Assembly (NCBI GenBank): GCA_029204225.1
Contig: CM055092.1
Span: 41,382,016-41,446,015 of the forward strand
DNA from: Diphasiastrum complanatum
Taxonomy: Eukaryota > Streptophyta > Lycopodiopsida > Lycopodiales > Lycopodiaceae
Direction of reading: 5' to 3'
DNA length: 64,000 nt
In this document: positions 1 to 12,899 of the stretch, piece by piece
Position numbering within the stretch: the stretch's first letter is position 1
Layout: each line of letters begins with the position of its first letter
Position numbers and translations under genes: made by a program
Notes under the pieces: model-generated
What the model was told of the DNA's origin: nothing
Database searches by the model: none
The model's input: only the letters and a program-made list of their open reading frames with translations

Positions 1-94
1 TCTACATTTTTACCAGATTGCAGTACATCTTTTACAGGGATCCTTTTAAAAATGATTTCTTAATGTGACATACCTTTGTTTTCTGTCCTTTCAG

Positions 95-3000
95 GTGATT
101 CACTATTTGGACACGTTAAAACCACACCAGTTACTTGCACAAATGATTTGCACAGCTTTTGTAGCTGCGGCAGATATTTTGGTACAAACGTCAGCTGGAG
201 AAATTCCCTTGCTTGACACGGAGATGGATAAGCTCTATTCTGCAATGGGTGTAACATTGGAAGCACTTGGGAACTTCCATTTATCTGGTACAAATTTTGT
301 CCTTCTCATGGTGACAGTGGTTATGATGGCTTCTGCATTTTGTGGGAAAAGCGTATTGTATGAATCATGTACTGGTATTGCATGTGCACATGAATTCTCT
401 GTATTTTTAAAAGTTGGTCACTTTTCTTAAAAGGTTTCTACAAATCTATGAGTATATGTATGATGCACTTTAAGAAAGAGAGCCTTGTATCTCAACAAAG
501 TGCATTAGACTTTTCAAAACAGTAAAAAATGTAATGAATGGTTTGGATTATTCTCTATTCTGAAATAAATTAGCTCTCAACAGGAAATGTATCTTTTGTC
601 AGCTATCATAACCAAGCTGAACTTTTTCATTGTGGACAGTTCATCACTCTTATTTCATTTCTAGATAATCCACCAACAGATGGCCACAAAACAATAAGGA
701 ATGAAAGGAGACAAGTTTAACAAGATTGAAAGGTACATTTAAAGTGTTAAACAGGCAAATAAGTACTGATACGGGCTGAGTGGGGACTGGAGAGATGATA
801 GGAAGCTGATGGCAGCGCAAGCCTCCTAATCAGTATCTGCCAGCTGGGTCTGCCTAAATTGGGAGACTGTCAGGCTGCAGTAGGTGACCCTATTAATGGG
901 AACTGGCACCTTTTACCATTGAATTAATTGGCCAGCTTGGGTACAGTGACAATAAGCACACATTTTATCATTTGACAGGCCAAACACTTTATGTAAGACG
1001 ATCTATTCTTCAAAAGGCGGTTCTACCAATGGTGGAGAGCCTCCATAGGAACTAGCAGCAGCAAAGGCAGCCAGCTACCAATAAATTATAGACAATGCAG
1101 AATGGACTCAATGTCTTTACCAGTACTTTGAAAAAATACACTGAAGCCAAACAGGCTGTTGTACGAAAGTACATCCATCTTCAACAACTGAATAATTTCA
1201 GAGGATTTTTACCAAACTTGAACTGGAGACCTTCAATGTGTTAATGTGATAGCAAACTACACCAAAAGAAAGAAGTTTGCCAATGGTTTTTCATATCACA
1301 GTTACGATGCGCACATTATGATATGGAGGTAACATTGAGCTACAACTATCATTGATCATAAAAGTACGATGTACCAACAGTACTCGACACTCCTTTGGCT
1401 CTATTATATGTTTGTAGCTGACTTGTTGTCTATTTGGTATTTGTGGGCTATATGGCCAACTTGGTCCATAATTTCAATTTGTAAATTTTGAGCCACATGT
1501 GAATGCTACTAATTGCAACCTTGGTCTATCATGTTAGCTTGGAATGCATTTATTTGTGTTGTGCAATCTATTGCTATATTCATGTGGCACTCTTCATCTA
1601 TACTACTGCCTTGTATCTCTTTGTTTGCGCCAGTAGAGTTTGTATTGCATGCTTATTCATGTCCTTCATATTCATGACTGTATTTGGTTTTCTTGGTCCA
1701 CTAGACTAGTAATTGTATCTGTAGGTATGTAGTAGAGGTCTTATTTAATATGGTATAATGCAATGTTCTGATGCATGTCGCATGCCTTCATTTAGCAAAT
1801 CTAGGCAGTTTGTATTGTGTGACTTTCCACTTAGCAGACATTCAGCCATTGTTGCCATCTTCTTGTTACTACAGCGTTCTTCAATATATATTGCATCTGT
1901 AGCATACTCGCAGTGGGGACCTGGTCCTTTTTACAAAGGAGGTTCACAAGCGTGTTATTGACAGCTTCTTGGGCGGATTCCATAAATTACTTGACATAAG
2001 ACCTTGTGGTTTGAGCATGTTTGTCCTTCGAGTATTATTTTGAAATTTAAACAGACAGTTATTTAGTGATAGGGTTATTATTGGGCCCTAAGCCCTAACT
2101 TGCAGGCCCTAGGTTTAACTCGGATCTCTATAAAGAGGCCCTTAGGCCACTGTTCATTGCAGTTATGACCCGAACGGCCACAACATGCAGAGAATAGAGA
2201 GAATATTCCAACTAAACTAATCTAAGCAGTTCCATGAATGTCAAGCTATGAACATCAACCTTGCTTTATGACCAACTCTTGGTTAAGTACATGTCACTTA
2301 TGCAATTTAGAAATATGTTCTTCCATTGTCATATTTTGTGGGTGGTCCTTCAAATTATCTTGAAATCATGTCGGCTCCTGCCAAGTTTGTTGTTTTAATA
2401 ATGAGGACAAGAAACTATGATTGAAAAGAAAACTTGTGCTTGTGATGTTCAAAGAGGCCCAATTGTCAAGAAGTGTTGTGAGAAATAAATTAGGAAATTC
2501 ATTATAAGCTGCAAAAAAAATCATAAAGTATCCCCCGATTCTTGGCAATGAAATTGATTGTCATGTTCTCACTTTTATTTAGGTGAGCTATGTTATAGGC
2601 TTCTCCACGTTGGGAGTGAAGCCTTAGTGTGTCCCATCATGCAGGTGGAGCAACCTCTCTCTTGTTTCTAACTCTCTGTAATGTTACAAGGACGAATATC
2701 ATTAACGTTAGAGCAAGACCACAATGTAATATAGGTAACCAGGTAAATGTTGAACCTTGCTTTGCCTTCTTAATCTTTTGAGCAGCTTATCTTTTTTTAT
2801 TTATGCAGATGAACAAGTAAAAGGGAATATGGATCAATGGAGGACAAACCTTCTCCACCTTTGTGACATATTTGAGAAAGTAGAGTCAGAAGCAACTTTA
2901 GCTGCATCATTGTACCATAAGCTACCACAAGCCCCACCAAGATTGTTGAATGCTTTATTTGGATCTTACATGATGTCCTGGGAGGCAAAGGCAAATAATG

Positions 3001-3443
3001 ACAGCAACTGGAAGGTATACCAACAATATGCTTTGTATACTTCCTACATTCAGGTTGTTATATCCGTTTATCCTGTGTATGAACTGTTCTTTGTCTGTTG
3101 ATCATCTGGTTATGGTTTTCAGGAAACCCATGTTAGGTTGCAATACATGCCTGAAAGGGAGGCTGTTTCATCAAGCTTGTTTGCATCATCAAAGGCAAGT
3201 CAAAATTGGAAGGAGAGGCTCCGAATGGGAAATTTTCTGAATGGACATGAACCTCTGTATCGTGAAGTTATCTTTTCACGCTATGAAGAATGTTTTGACA
3301 GTTACCATGAAAAACCAAAAAAAGATGAAGAGATTAGCATCATAAAAAAGCAGTTCATGAGGAGGATACAATCTCACAGGATGTATGTATGTGGAACACC
3401 AAACGAGTTGCAAGTTGCATTTTCTGTTGTCACTGATGATTAA
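95..3443 (+). CDS. 3' end of an unidentified multi-exon gene (last three exons)
   Basis: Three exons can be read: 95-287 (acceptor TTTCAG, donor GTACAA), 2809-3014 (acceptor ATGCAG, donor GTATAC) and 3123-3443 (acceptor TTTCAG, TAA stop). They join in phase (phase 1, then 0) and give about 239 C-terminal residues. The first intron is about 2.5 kb and the second 108 bp. A further small exon inside the long intron cannot be excluded. The peptide looks soluble and mostly helical: exon 1 contains LDTLKPHQLLAQMICTAF, the middle exon LCDIFEKVESEATLAASLYHK, and the last exon is charged (YEECFDSYHEKPKKDEE) and ends FSVVTDD. No catalytic motif, membrane segment or repeat stands out. The 5' part lies outside the window. 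I do not recognise the family. The consistent phases, splice sites and codon-like composition make a real gene likely. Confidence 0.7.
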
Positions 3444-6400
3444 GACTGACCGGTTCCTGCAGAAGCTTCTTGCCAATGCCTTAAATTGCCAAACATTGTG
3501 AGTTGAACCCATTTTTGCCTGTTATACATCAGTTTGTATATTTGAAAGGTACCTGAGGAAACTGCAATGAATCTCTCATATAAGATTTGCGTAGTTACTA
3601 ATTGCCTTGTAAATGAGGTCTATAAATCTAATTCAGTTTGTACAGGCCATACCTCTATTGCTATGTGTATATCATTCTTTGATACAGCTTAACCTCTTCG
3701 GTTAAGTTTTATGTAATTCTCCTTGTATGGCTCAATAACCCGCATTCAAATTTATGAGGTTAGAAAGACTAGAATCACAGTTTGATATGTTCAAACTTCA
3801 TTATCCTGAATAGAGTGGCTTCATGTGGGTGGTCCAAACAATGTTGCCCCATTTTTCAAAAGTAGCACTAAGGTTTGTTGTTTTTGTTCAATTACAGTTG
3901 ATTTTTTAACTTGGGAATCAGGATTAGCAATGCCGAATGAAACTCTAAGATGCATCCTCCACATTCAGAAGGAATTCGGAAGCACATTCCGTTTCAGAAC
4001 CAGAACGTGACCTACAGAAAAACAAATTTGGTATGCATTTTTTTTTTCTTAAATCAGAAATTTTTTTCTACATTAGTGCAAAATAGGTATTGATGTTGGG
4101 CTGCCTTTATTTAGACACAAAAAATCCATGCATACATAAAAAAACACTTTCAGGATTCATACATTGGCTAGTTTTGGTAACTCTCACATAGATTTAATTC
4201 TATTTGGATAGTATTTGAACTAAGACAATGGTATATTCCTAGAAAAGAAATGTTAAAACTCCAGCCTTATGTTGAAGTTGCTTATTTGGCTTGTCAAAAG
4301 CCATTGTTAGTTATCGGCATTCAATGTTCACTTTCAATCTCATTTACTTTACAAAATAATCTTATTCACTTTAGATTCAATGTTTGTAGACGGTCCAATT
4401 TTCCAACATAAAAATTTGGTGCCCCAAGATTCCAAAAGGTGGCTTGCAAAATCTGATCTCAAAACTATTTGTTGGGAAGGAACGTTTTAGTTTCATATGT
4501 GATAATTAGTGATCCAAGTATATGCATGCTCATACCCCAACTATCGTATCCCATGTGCTTATTGCAAGGAATTGAAGCCCAACTTGGTGGTAGATCCTTG
4601 GCTAACATGAAGCTTACTGCTCAGTGTTTCTGGAAGTGCTGCTTCCAACCAATGGTGAGATGTATGTTTCGATGCAAGTTCACATATGTGTAAGTGTGGC
4701 ACTGGTGGAGAAGGGTGTTTGTTATCCCCATGATCTAGCATCTGTCAAATAAAATTTCTTTCAAGTCAAATTGTTGCTCAAGTGATATGCATGTAGTCAT
4801 ATCTATGAGGTTCAGTATGACATAGTTATAGATAAATGCTTTGATAGATAAATGGCATAGCTACATTCAATTGGCATATCTACATCAACATAATGTATAG
4901 GAGCTACATGTGACTTATTACACATTGAAGCCTTACCACCAAGCAAAAAATTTAGTTTTCCATTAAGTAAAATTACAATTTTTGCAAAATCATTCATACG
5001 GTACCCCAACACTTTGGTTTGAACATAAAACTTAGGATGATTGCCATCATAGTCATCTCACGCCTCTCTTCCTCTTTGTTTTTTTTTTTAGCTATGGAGA
5101 TTTTGAAAGGGCGGGTCTGCAACATTGTATGGCACTTTGGCACTGCCCTGCTCTAGTGCCCTACTGTATAAATTTACAACTCCCAAAAAGTCCTATAGTG
5201 AAAGATCCACACTTTTTTGACTTAAAACCGGAAAATCAGCTTTCATGGGCATTTTTTCATCTGATTTTAAGCTTTTGGTAGCATTCTCCTAAAGTGGTCC
5301 TGCCACCTGCCAGATGTAGCAACTGACAAGGGTGAGAAAACGATTGAAAACACATCAGTCTGAAACTGCCTCGTTTCTTAGTATTGAGTCTTTTTGCTCA
5401 ATTTTTGATGAAAATTGATGTCGTCTGATGTTGTGGAAAGCTTTAAGCATCCAACTCTAAACTCGGCAAATCTTTGTATGCCTAAATTAGTGCTCTGAAG
5501 CTCCAATAGTGCCAAATTTCCACCGTAGCCTATGAATTTTCACAAAACTTAGTTTTCAAAAAATTCTGAACGTTTGGAAACGTCAATTTCTCAAAATTGA
5601 GCTCATATACTCTCAACCTGTGCACAAACCTATAGATTCTGATACCCAGTTAAAATTCTAGCAAATAGGATCACAAATTTGCACAGTAAAAATATACTCA
5701 AGCACCAACACTTTTTTTTTTTAAAACCAAAGAGCTTATGCACACATCCAGTATTTATCTCTCTATCTAGAAAGGATATATACAGATTTCACTTTTTGGT
5801 GGCAATCCTTGCATGGCCCAAGTTGCTACTTATGGGACACGTCCGACCAATTGCCGAGTCATGTGTACAGTTGGCTCTAGTCTCATGATTGGACCTGAAG
5901 CACAATAGCACAAATATTTTACTTCTATTCTAATTGTCTTTTCAAATATATTCAAATATGTGGATGAAAATGGAGTGTGTAGAGATAAACTCAACTATAC
6001 GCACGCACCTACATATTGTGAAAGTGCAGAAAGTAGTTTTGGCATGTCTCACAATAGTAATTGCAATGGCATTCAAAAATATCTAAATACATGATGTAAA
6101 GCTATTTGAAATATATGTACATGTTTGGATCTAATATTGACATGCATGTATTCTATTACATACTTGCATTAGATACAATGATTTTTTGGTGTTCAATCTT
6201 TCCAACAAAAGGATGGTTATAGATGTGGATGATATACCATATTTAATGCAAAATCATTTTTTTAGTGGGTCTCTCAACAAGACAAGTTTCCTGATTTGTG
6301 TTAGGTAATAATTTTATCTAATATATTCAACATATCAATAAATTGGTTTTGTGACACATATTTGTTTTCTAAATATTATTGTTTGATTTGTAGTTCTCTT

Positions 6401-8150
6401 GCGCAAACATGATGTCAAGCGAGATAGCCAGGTTTCGACAAGAGATGATCAAGATTGTTATAGAGAATTCAATGCTTTATATAGATACCTCATCTCCTCA
6501 AAGCTCATTTGACCAAATGGATGTAAAGATAGAGGACAAAATAGAACAAGAAGATAGAAGAAAAGTAAAAATACCTTGTACAAAATATAGTAAGTAGATA
6601 TCCATAGTAGTGTTGTTATTGAGCCTCCAAGAGCAAAAGGTAGTTATACATTTCAATATCCTTGTACATATCAAAATTGTTATGTACATGTTTACTCTTT
6701 TCAATGGTTGGTTTTATATCTTGGCATTTTTAATGTTTTTCTTTCTTTGATCTCACCTAGACATAACAATTATTGTTAGTAAGTTAGTAGATAATGATTG
6801 GATTATTATGCATGAAAATAAAAAACATGACACGACATCGTCATTTAGAATACATAGCTTACTTTACACTATTAATTAGGAATTGATAATGGTAGACAAG
6901 ATTGTAGTCCAACATCTTCAACTTTGATTGAATGTATTAGAGATTCCAATCCTCTTCAACTTCTGTCATTGCAACAAGATCACCATTTTTTTCACATTTA
7001 TTTGAAACTACTTTTGATAGTCGACTATAGAATCTTGATTTGATGTCTTCCACTCATTGGTGCATTTATCGTCTTCTATAATACAACAACAAAGTTAGCA
7101 ATTGTTTTTAAATATGATATTAAAATGTCATAGGCGATTTACATACTTTGCATTGCCCTTGCTCATTTTCTTTGGTATTTCAATGGTCATCAAGCAACTA
7201 AGCAAACATATCATCACTCAATTTTTCACAAATCAACGTCTTTTTTGTTTGATGGACTTCACATCTTGAGAAAAACTCAAGAAAAAATGTAAAAGGTGAA
7301 AATCAATTCAATGTGATATTTTTTAAACCAATGTTACATTTTAAAATACTTTTAATATCCATAAACAATCTTAGGACTCGCATAACTCTCATAGTATAAA
7401 CCCAAAAAATATGAAGATAAACCCCAATGAAAAACATACTGGCCCTATTGAAACACGACTTTGTTCATAACTGTGTCTTAAAAAATAGTTTTCAAAAGAG
7501 TTTGATGTGATGAAAAACTTTCAAAAATAGTAGAATTTGAAGGATTCGTTCCTGACTTTGAAAAAATGGGTAGCAGGTATGGCTCCGATTTATCAACAAA
7601 ATTTATGAGAGAGACAAATCTTGCACAAGTAAATTTTAGTAGGAGAGTTCTAGTTTATTTGCTCACACTTATCTTAGACATACATTAGACGATGGTTTGG
7701 TTAAGAGAAATGACTTAATCTACATCCATTCATTTGTCCAGTTACTGCATATTGACTATGCGTTATCACACAGTCTATGGAAATACATTAAAATAGTTAA
7801 TAATTGAGTTAACAACTACAAAAATTATCAAGTGACTATTGAAGGTTCAAAAAATATTTGTCGAAGATTAATAAAACATGTCACCACTTGTTTTGAAGGT
7901 AACAACTTGCTCTAAATATTGTTAGCAAGTAATTGTCGTGTAACCCAACTAGATAAGTGACAACGCGCTATGACTAATTACCAATTGCGATCTACAGCTC
8001 AATGTGGCTAAGTTCCAATTGTGACGTAGCTAAACAGGTTGTCCTAAACCATCATTTGGATAAGCCCATGCGACATTCCTAATTAGTATAAATAGTTGAT
8101 CATTGTCTCAAGCTATAGTTTTTCAATAATTCAGAGATTTCAAAAGTGCA
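3444..8150. other. Intergenic AT-rich DNA, no gene recognised
   Basis: After the stop at 3443 come a probable 3' UTR and about 4.7 kb without any reading frame resembling a known protein. ORFs here stay below about 75 codons and show no family motif. I see no LTR ends, primer binding site or terminal inverted repeats, although ancient transposon debris is likely from the composition. Confidence 0.5.
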
Positions 8151-8159
8151 CCTATTATC

Positions 8160-8690
8160 TTTGGCCTTCTTTTGATGATTCTTCTTTGCTCCATTGGTCT
8201 TCTTCTTGTCTTTGAATGAGAAGTTTGCCTTCTCATCTTCATCCTTCAGTGACAAGGAATTCATTTGGCCTTTGTATGGAATATCCTACATTCTTCAGCC
8301 ACAAGAACACTATGAAGTTTATCAATAGATGGCAAGGTATCTTGGATGGCAAAACTTTGGACCAAATTTGTGAATTCATCACCTAGACCGTTTAGGATCA
8401 CTTGGACAAGCTCCTTATCTTGACTCCTCTCTCCAATAGAGACTAGCTCTTTGTTGAAAGATTTGATTCTAAGCACATAATCTTGTGCATTTTTCTCACT
8501 TCTCCTCATGCTTTGCAAAATTTCATTCCTAATCATGAGACTCAGTACTCTAGAAGTGTTATTGGATTCATAAATGGAATTTCATGAATTCCATGCCTGT
8601 TCGGCCGATGTGCAAATACTTCCTTCAAGAAATCATTGCTAAAACTATCCAAGATCAATCAAATCAAGTCAATTTTTGGACAAAAAATGG
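8160..8690 (-). pseudogene. Degenerate Ty1/copia gag fragment
   Basis: The minus strand encodes a stretch of the copia-type gag (UBN2/Retrotran_gag_2 family). The best segment is 8536-8261, with QSMRRSEKNAQDYVLRIKSF, LVQVILNGLGDEF and LVQSFAIQDTLPSIDKLHS. Continuing leftwards, a Lys-rich linker (EDEKANFSFKDKKK) matches the linker of the gag fragment at 41.6-42.2 kb, so both belong to one family. Upstream (8690-8540) the same gag continues with frameshifts. There is no intact start, zinc knuckle or pol, so it is non-functional debris flanking the gypsy element at 8992. Confidence 0.75.
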
Positions 8691-8991
8691 CTAAAAACTT
8701 GCTCCTTCCTCTTGATGGTTTTTCAAGACTTGTAAATCACTTCTAGAGGGCTTGATCCCAGTCTTAATTAATTAGATATAATGACACAACAAATCCAATC
8801 AATGGCATACAAACATTGATGCTTTTCCTAGATCTAGCACCAAAAAACTCATCAACATCAATCACTATGTAATTCTTTGGATCTAACGAAAAATTGACAT
8901 TATTTTGAGGTTCAGAGCTGCCCACATGTGTGAACAGTATGGAATCTGACCTTTATCAGGTTTGATCCACAAATCTCCACCCTTTTTGTCA

Positions 8992-9399
8992 TGCCCATGA
9001 CTGGTCTCGGGTAGCGTGTCCACGCTAGGGACCAATAGACCAACAACCCATAAGTTGATTGTGACTATACTAAATTGGGGCCCTTATGTGTATATGGTCA
9101 TAATCAATGGTTGTAGGCCTAAACACTTGATGGTGGATTGGTATGGGTCTATCAGTGAGTCATTGGGGAACTGGATGACGTGGCCCAGATAGGCAGCAGA
9201 GATGTCCCGTGAGGTGTCACAGTGCATTACTAGTGGTGCATGGGCCTTGGAGACAATTGGGCTCTCACTAGTGTATGCTTGATAGCATGACCAGTGGCAG
9301 GATGATGTGATGGCTCATTCCTCTCTGAGTGATTGATCCATAGCTTGGGGGCTAGATCCGTTCGATCTAGGTTTGGTTGGGTTGGTTTGTCCACCATCA
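8992..9399 (+). repeat. 5' LTR of the compact gypsy element
   Basis: The sequence matches 11177-11603 over its whole length with scattered substitutions. The 3' copy carries about 20 extra bases in two places (near 11440 and 11505). Near its end is the block CTTGGGGGCTAGATCC, which recurs in the other gypsy LTRs of this window. Confidence 0.8.
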
Positions 9400-9458
9400 A
9401 GTTCCCTTGTGTTGCTTGTGACTGGCATGCTTAGAATAGGATCCTTGGATTGAGGACT

Positions 9459-9689
<231 letters not shown>

Positions 9690-9937
9690 CTTCACGTGCT
9701 GCTCGGGCCTCTCTCCCTCGTCTGCCGGAGGTGAGGCCTGAGGCTTTGGAATCTGGTGAGAAGAGGGGGGGGGGTGTTGACACACTTAAAGTCTTGTTTT
9801 AGTTAAACTTGGGTGGGTGCCTTGGTAGGTAAAAGAGGGGGTGGTGTTGGCTGAAGATTGTTACAAGTTTTTTCTTTTCCGTTTTTTGGTTAGTGTTTTT
9901 CATAGGCTTTTTATAGTCATTTTGGACTATTTATGTG

Positions 9938-10011
9938 TCATTTATGAATTGTGATGCATTCTTATGATAGGGTATCATTTATGAATTGTGATGCATTCTT
10001 ATGATAGGGTA
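9938..10011. repeat. Exact 37-bp tandem duplication
   Basis: Two identical 37-bp units (9938-9974 and 9975-10011) lie side by side in the internal region of the gypsy element. No divergence between units is visible, so the duplication is younger than most of the element's decay. Confidence 0.95.
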
Positions 10012-10559
10012 TGGTCTTGAGAATATGGAGAGTTGGGATTAGTAAATCTTAACTCGGATTCTAGGAAATACCTGATCCATAGGAGAGGATAGTGTTCATA
10101 CCCCGGATGAATAAACAGGTTAGTGGAATTTCGGTATGACTGATCACCTTACCAAATCGACTATGTTTATTCGGGTATAGACCAAGTAGTCATAGAGTGT
10201 ATGTCGGTACCAAAGTGACATTATGAACATTCATGATTCGAAGTTCACTGGTCGCTTTTGGTCGGCCGTATTTGCTAAACTAGAGATGACTCTAAGTTTA
10301 AAGATTTTCTGATCATTGGTTGTTGCCTATGTGAGGGTATCACATTCTTTTATTGAGTATAGAACAAGAATCCGATGAATTATGATTGATGAATCATAGT
10401 TCAGATTCTAGTTATACTTGATCAGTTAAAGAAGGATTACCTACATGATCTGGAAATCAGATAAGATATCTATTCATATTTTCATAGCAATCTCCTCAGA
10501 GAGGTAGTCACCTTGATGGAGATTGGATTATAGTAAGCAGTTGGCTACCGGTCATAGCC

Positions 10560-11160
10560 CATGCATGCTTATGTATAGTTTTAAACCTGTATCACCCATT
10601 GCGGTAGAGACTCGGGAGTTCAAAGTTCAGAAAGTAGCAGATTTCCTACATGATATGCATGAAATGCTACAGATTGCACGTGAGAATGTCTAGTGTACCC
10701 AGGATGGGGGCCGACTTTATGCAAGTCTGAAAAGATCACTGAGAGACTTCCAAGTTGGGGAGTTGGGTATTTTTTGAGAATCTCGATGGATTCAAGTGTA
10801 ATGTGAACCGGGTAGCATTACTAATCGTCCCCTAGATATAGAGGACCGTTTAAGATCTTGAAAAAGATCGGATCCTTAGCTTACCAATCAGAACTCCCGG
10901 ATGGATCTCAAGTGCATCCCGTATTTCACGCAAGCTGTCTCTGAAAAAGTCTACGTGAAGGAGAGCATCTTGGATCTGGAGATCGATTGGACCTGTTGGA
11001 TGAATCATCGGGTGTGTCTTGCTTGAACCCGAAAATAGCTTGGATACAAGCATCTGGTTCGATGTAAGGGATGTACTGATGATGATGATTCCTAGTAACA
11101 GGAAGGAAGCTTACGGATGAACTTTCCCAGTTTTAAGTTTTGAGGACAGAACTTGAATAA
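10560..11160 (+). pseudogene. Decayed gypsy integrase C-terminal tail
   Basis: Plus-strand frames, interrupted by stops, resemble the end of a Ty3/gypsy integrase. The segment around 10625-10690 (KVQKVADFLHDMHEMLQIA) matches the minus-strand gypsy tail at about 56.55 kb (KVQKIVDFLHDMQEMLQVAK). Next comes a region that looks like the chromodomain-type tail, ending at the polypurine tract. Several stops and frameshifts make it non-functional. Confidence 0.65.
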
Positions 11161-11176
11161 GAGGGGGAGAATATCA

Positions 11177-11603
11177 TGCCCATGACTGGTCTCGGGTAGC
11201 GTGTCCACACTAGGGACCAGTAGGTCAACAACCCGTAAGTTAATTGTGACTATAAGGGAATTGGGGCCCTTATGTGTATATGGTCATAATTAATTGTTGT
11301 AGGCCTAAACACTTGATGGTGGATTGGTATGGGTCTATCAGTGAATCATTGGGGAACTGGATGATGTGGCCCATATAGGCTGCAGAGGTGTCCAGTGAGA
11401 TGTCAGAGTGCACTACTAGTGGTGCATGGACCTTGGAGGGTATAAGTATACCTATTGGGCTCTCACTAGTGTATGCTTGATAGCATGACCAGTGGCAGGA
11501 TGCTGCTGGTGTGATGCCTCATTCCTCTCTAAGTGATTGATCCATATCTTGGGGGCTAGATCCGTTCGATCTAGGTTTGGTTGGGTTGGTTTGTTCACCA
11601 TCA
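11177..11603 (+). repeat. 3' LTR of the compact gypsy element
   Basis: Direct-repeat partner of 8992-9399, preceded by the polypurine tract and followed by AGTCA, the probable target-site copy. It has small insertions relative to the 5' LTR, including GGTATAAGTATACC near 11440. Confidence 0.8.
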
Positions 11604-11720
11604 AGTCAGGAGGAGGATGCCTCTCATGCTTCTACTTCAAGGACGAAGAAAAAGATTATAAAGTGCTTCTTTTGTGGCAAGAAAGGCATGGGCGCCACTC
11701 TCTTGGGCACTCACATGCAC
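11604..11720 (+). pseudogene. Copia gag zinc-knuckle fragment
   Basis: The plus strand reads TSRTKKKIIKCFFCGKKGM, the first half of a CCHC zinc knuckle (Cys-x2-Cys) typical of copia gag. The second half is lost. It lies directly outside the 3' LTR of the gypsy element, so the gypsy element may have landed in a copia gag sequence. The piece is too short to assign to a family. Confidence 0.5.
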
Positions 11721-12443
11721 ATGAGGTACATCTCCAGTTTCAATTTTATGAACCACTGGACAAAGCAAAGGTTTGCTTATGGGATTATCTTTTTGGCTCC
11801 TTGGTGACGTGGCGCTTCGAGAAGCCAAAAAAAAACTGTGGATGTGAGCACGCTAGGGCCAAAAGCCCAAGTGCTTCTAAGATACAATAGGGAGGCCCTT
11901 ATTTGTTTATTGAACTAATGAGAAGACTCCACTTCAAAATAATACTCTTGCCTACAATCAATTTGTGAAAACAATGGAAACACTAATTCTTTACTTCTTT
12001 TAGTTGTACGTATCTAAGTTAAGAAGCACATTTGACATAGTTAAGTCTCAATACGCTATTTGTGGTTCCTAATTGCACTTATGATTTGTAGGTGTGAAAG
12101 GCGCATGTAAAAAAAAGGGTCATTTTACAAATAAAAAATAGACTTGAAATTAGTAAGTAAGGTCCAAGAAGATAACAGTTTTTTATGAAGATTTATGTTG
12201 ATAGAAGATCAAATCTAATTATGTAAAATGCACGTCGTATTGATGTCGAAATGAACAGGCATGTAGAGTTGGTGGAACGTCCCTTCACCAACAACGCATA
12301 TGCATATGCATAGCTGCCTGAGAATGGAGCCGGCTACAGACTACAGCTATCAGCAGCTCGAATTCTGTGATACATTGAGCTGTTTTGGGTTGTAAAGCAT
12401 AGGTAGATAGTCTGTGTAAGAAGCCATCGTTTGCTTATGAATT

Positions 12444-12608
12444 ATGGCGTCAGCTAAAGGCGAAGAAGGTGAAGGTGCAGCCCACGTTTGTAAGAAATTC
12501 CGCAAACACCTACTCCACTCTCCTCTCTTCTCCTCTCATTTTGTGGACAAGCTTTCTGTCTCATTCATCTTAAAACACCCACCAAACACGTTACGTTATC
12601 ACTTATGA
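12444..12608 (+). CDS. Possible small ORF or first exon (54 codons), uncertain
   Basis: An ATG at 12444 opens MASAKGEEGEGAAHVCKKF and runs to TGA at 12606. The local base composition (GC-richer, AAGGCGAAGAAGG) is more coding-like than its surroundings. A potential splice donor (GTAAGAAA) falls after codon 15, so this could be the first exon of a lost or unseen gene rather than a complete protein. No family match is apparent and no downstream exon was found, so it may be chance. Confidence 0.2.
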   Translation: MASAKGEEGEGAAHVCKKFRKHLLHSPLFSSHFVDKLSVSFILKHPPNTLRYHL

Positions 12609-12817
12609 GCTACTTCAAGGCTGCAGCTGCTTGCGAGATCGAGAAAGGGATATGCCTGCTGACTTTTCTTTACCATAGAATCACTTATGCGATGTTTTAA
12701 TATCACATTCGATTTTTTGATATCACACACTATATCAAAGTTTTGGGTTCCTTAAACACGAGGTTACGACGATATAATTCACTTATGCCGCTTAGATTAC
12801 TCATTTTGGGGCCACCC

Positions 12818-12895
12818 AACGGGGTTGGCTCAGTTGGTTGGCTTGGCATCCAAAGTTTCTTTGGTCCCAGGTTCGAGCCTCCCCTTAGAAACCAA
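12818..12895 (+). mobile_element. tRNA-derived SINE head (Pol III A and B boxes)
   Basis: The sequence has a plant-SINE-like tRNA-related region. An A box (TTGGCTCAGTTGG, 12825-12837) is followed about 32 bases later by a B box (GGTTCGAGCCT, 12870-12880). Spacing and order are those of an internal RNA polymerase III promoter. A cloverleaf with a clean anticodon stem and acceptor is not evident, so it is a tRNA-derived retroposon rather than a tRNA gene. The tail and target-site duplication were not located. Confidence 0.6.
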
Positions 12896-12899
12896 GAAG

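Noticed and set aside
6409-6597. 62-codon ORF (MMSSEIARF...) as a small gene
   Set aside because: It has low-complexity charged content, no homologous motif, no splice partner, and an antisense ORF of similar length.
12818-12895. Functional tRNA gene
   Set aside because: A and B boxes are present but the acceptor and anticodon stems do not form a convincing cloverleaf, so it is called a SINE instead.
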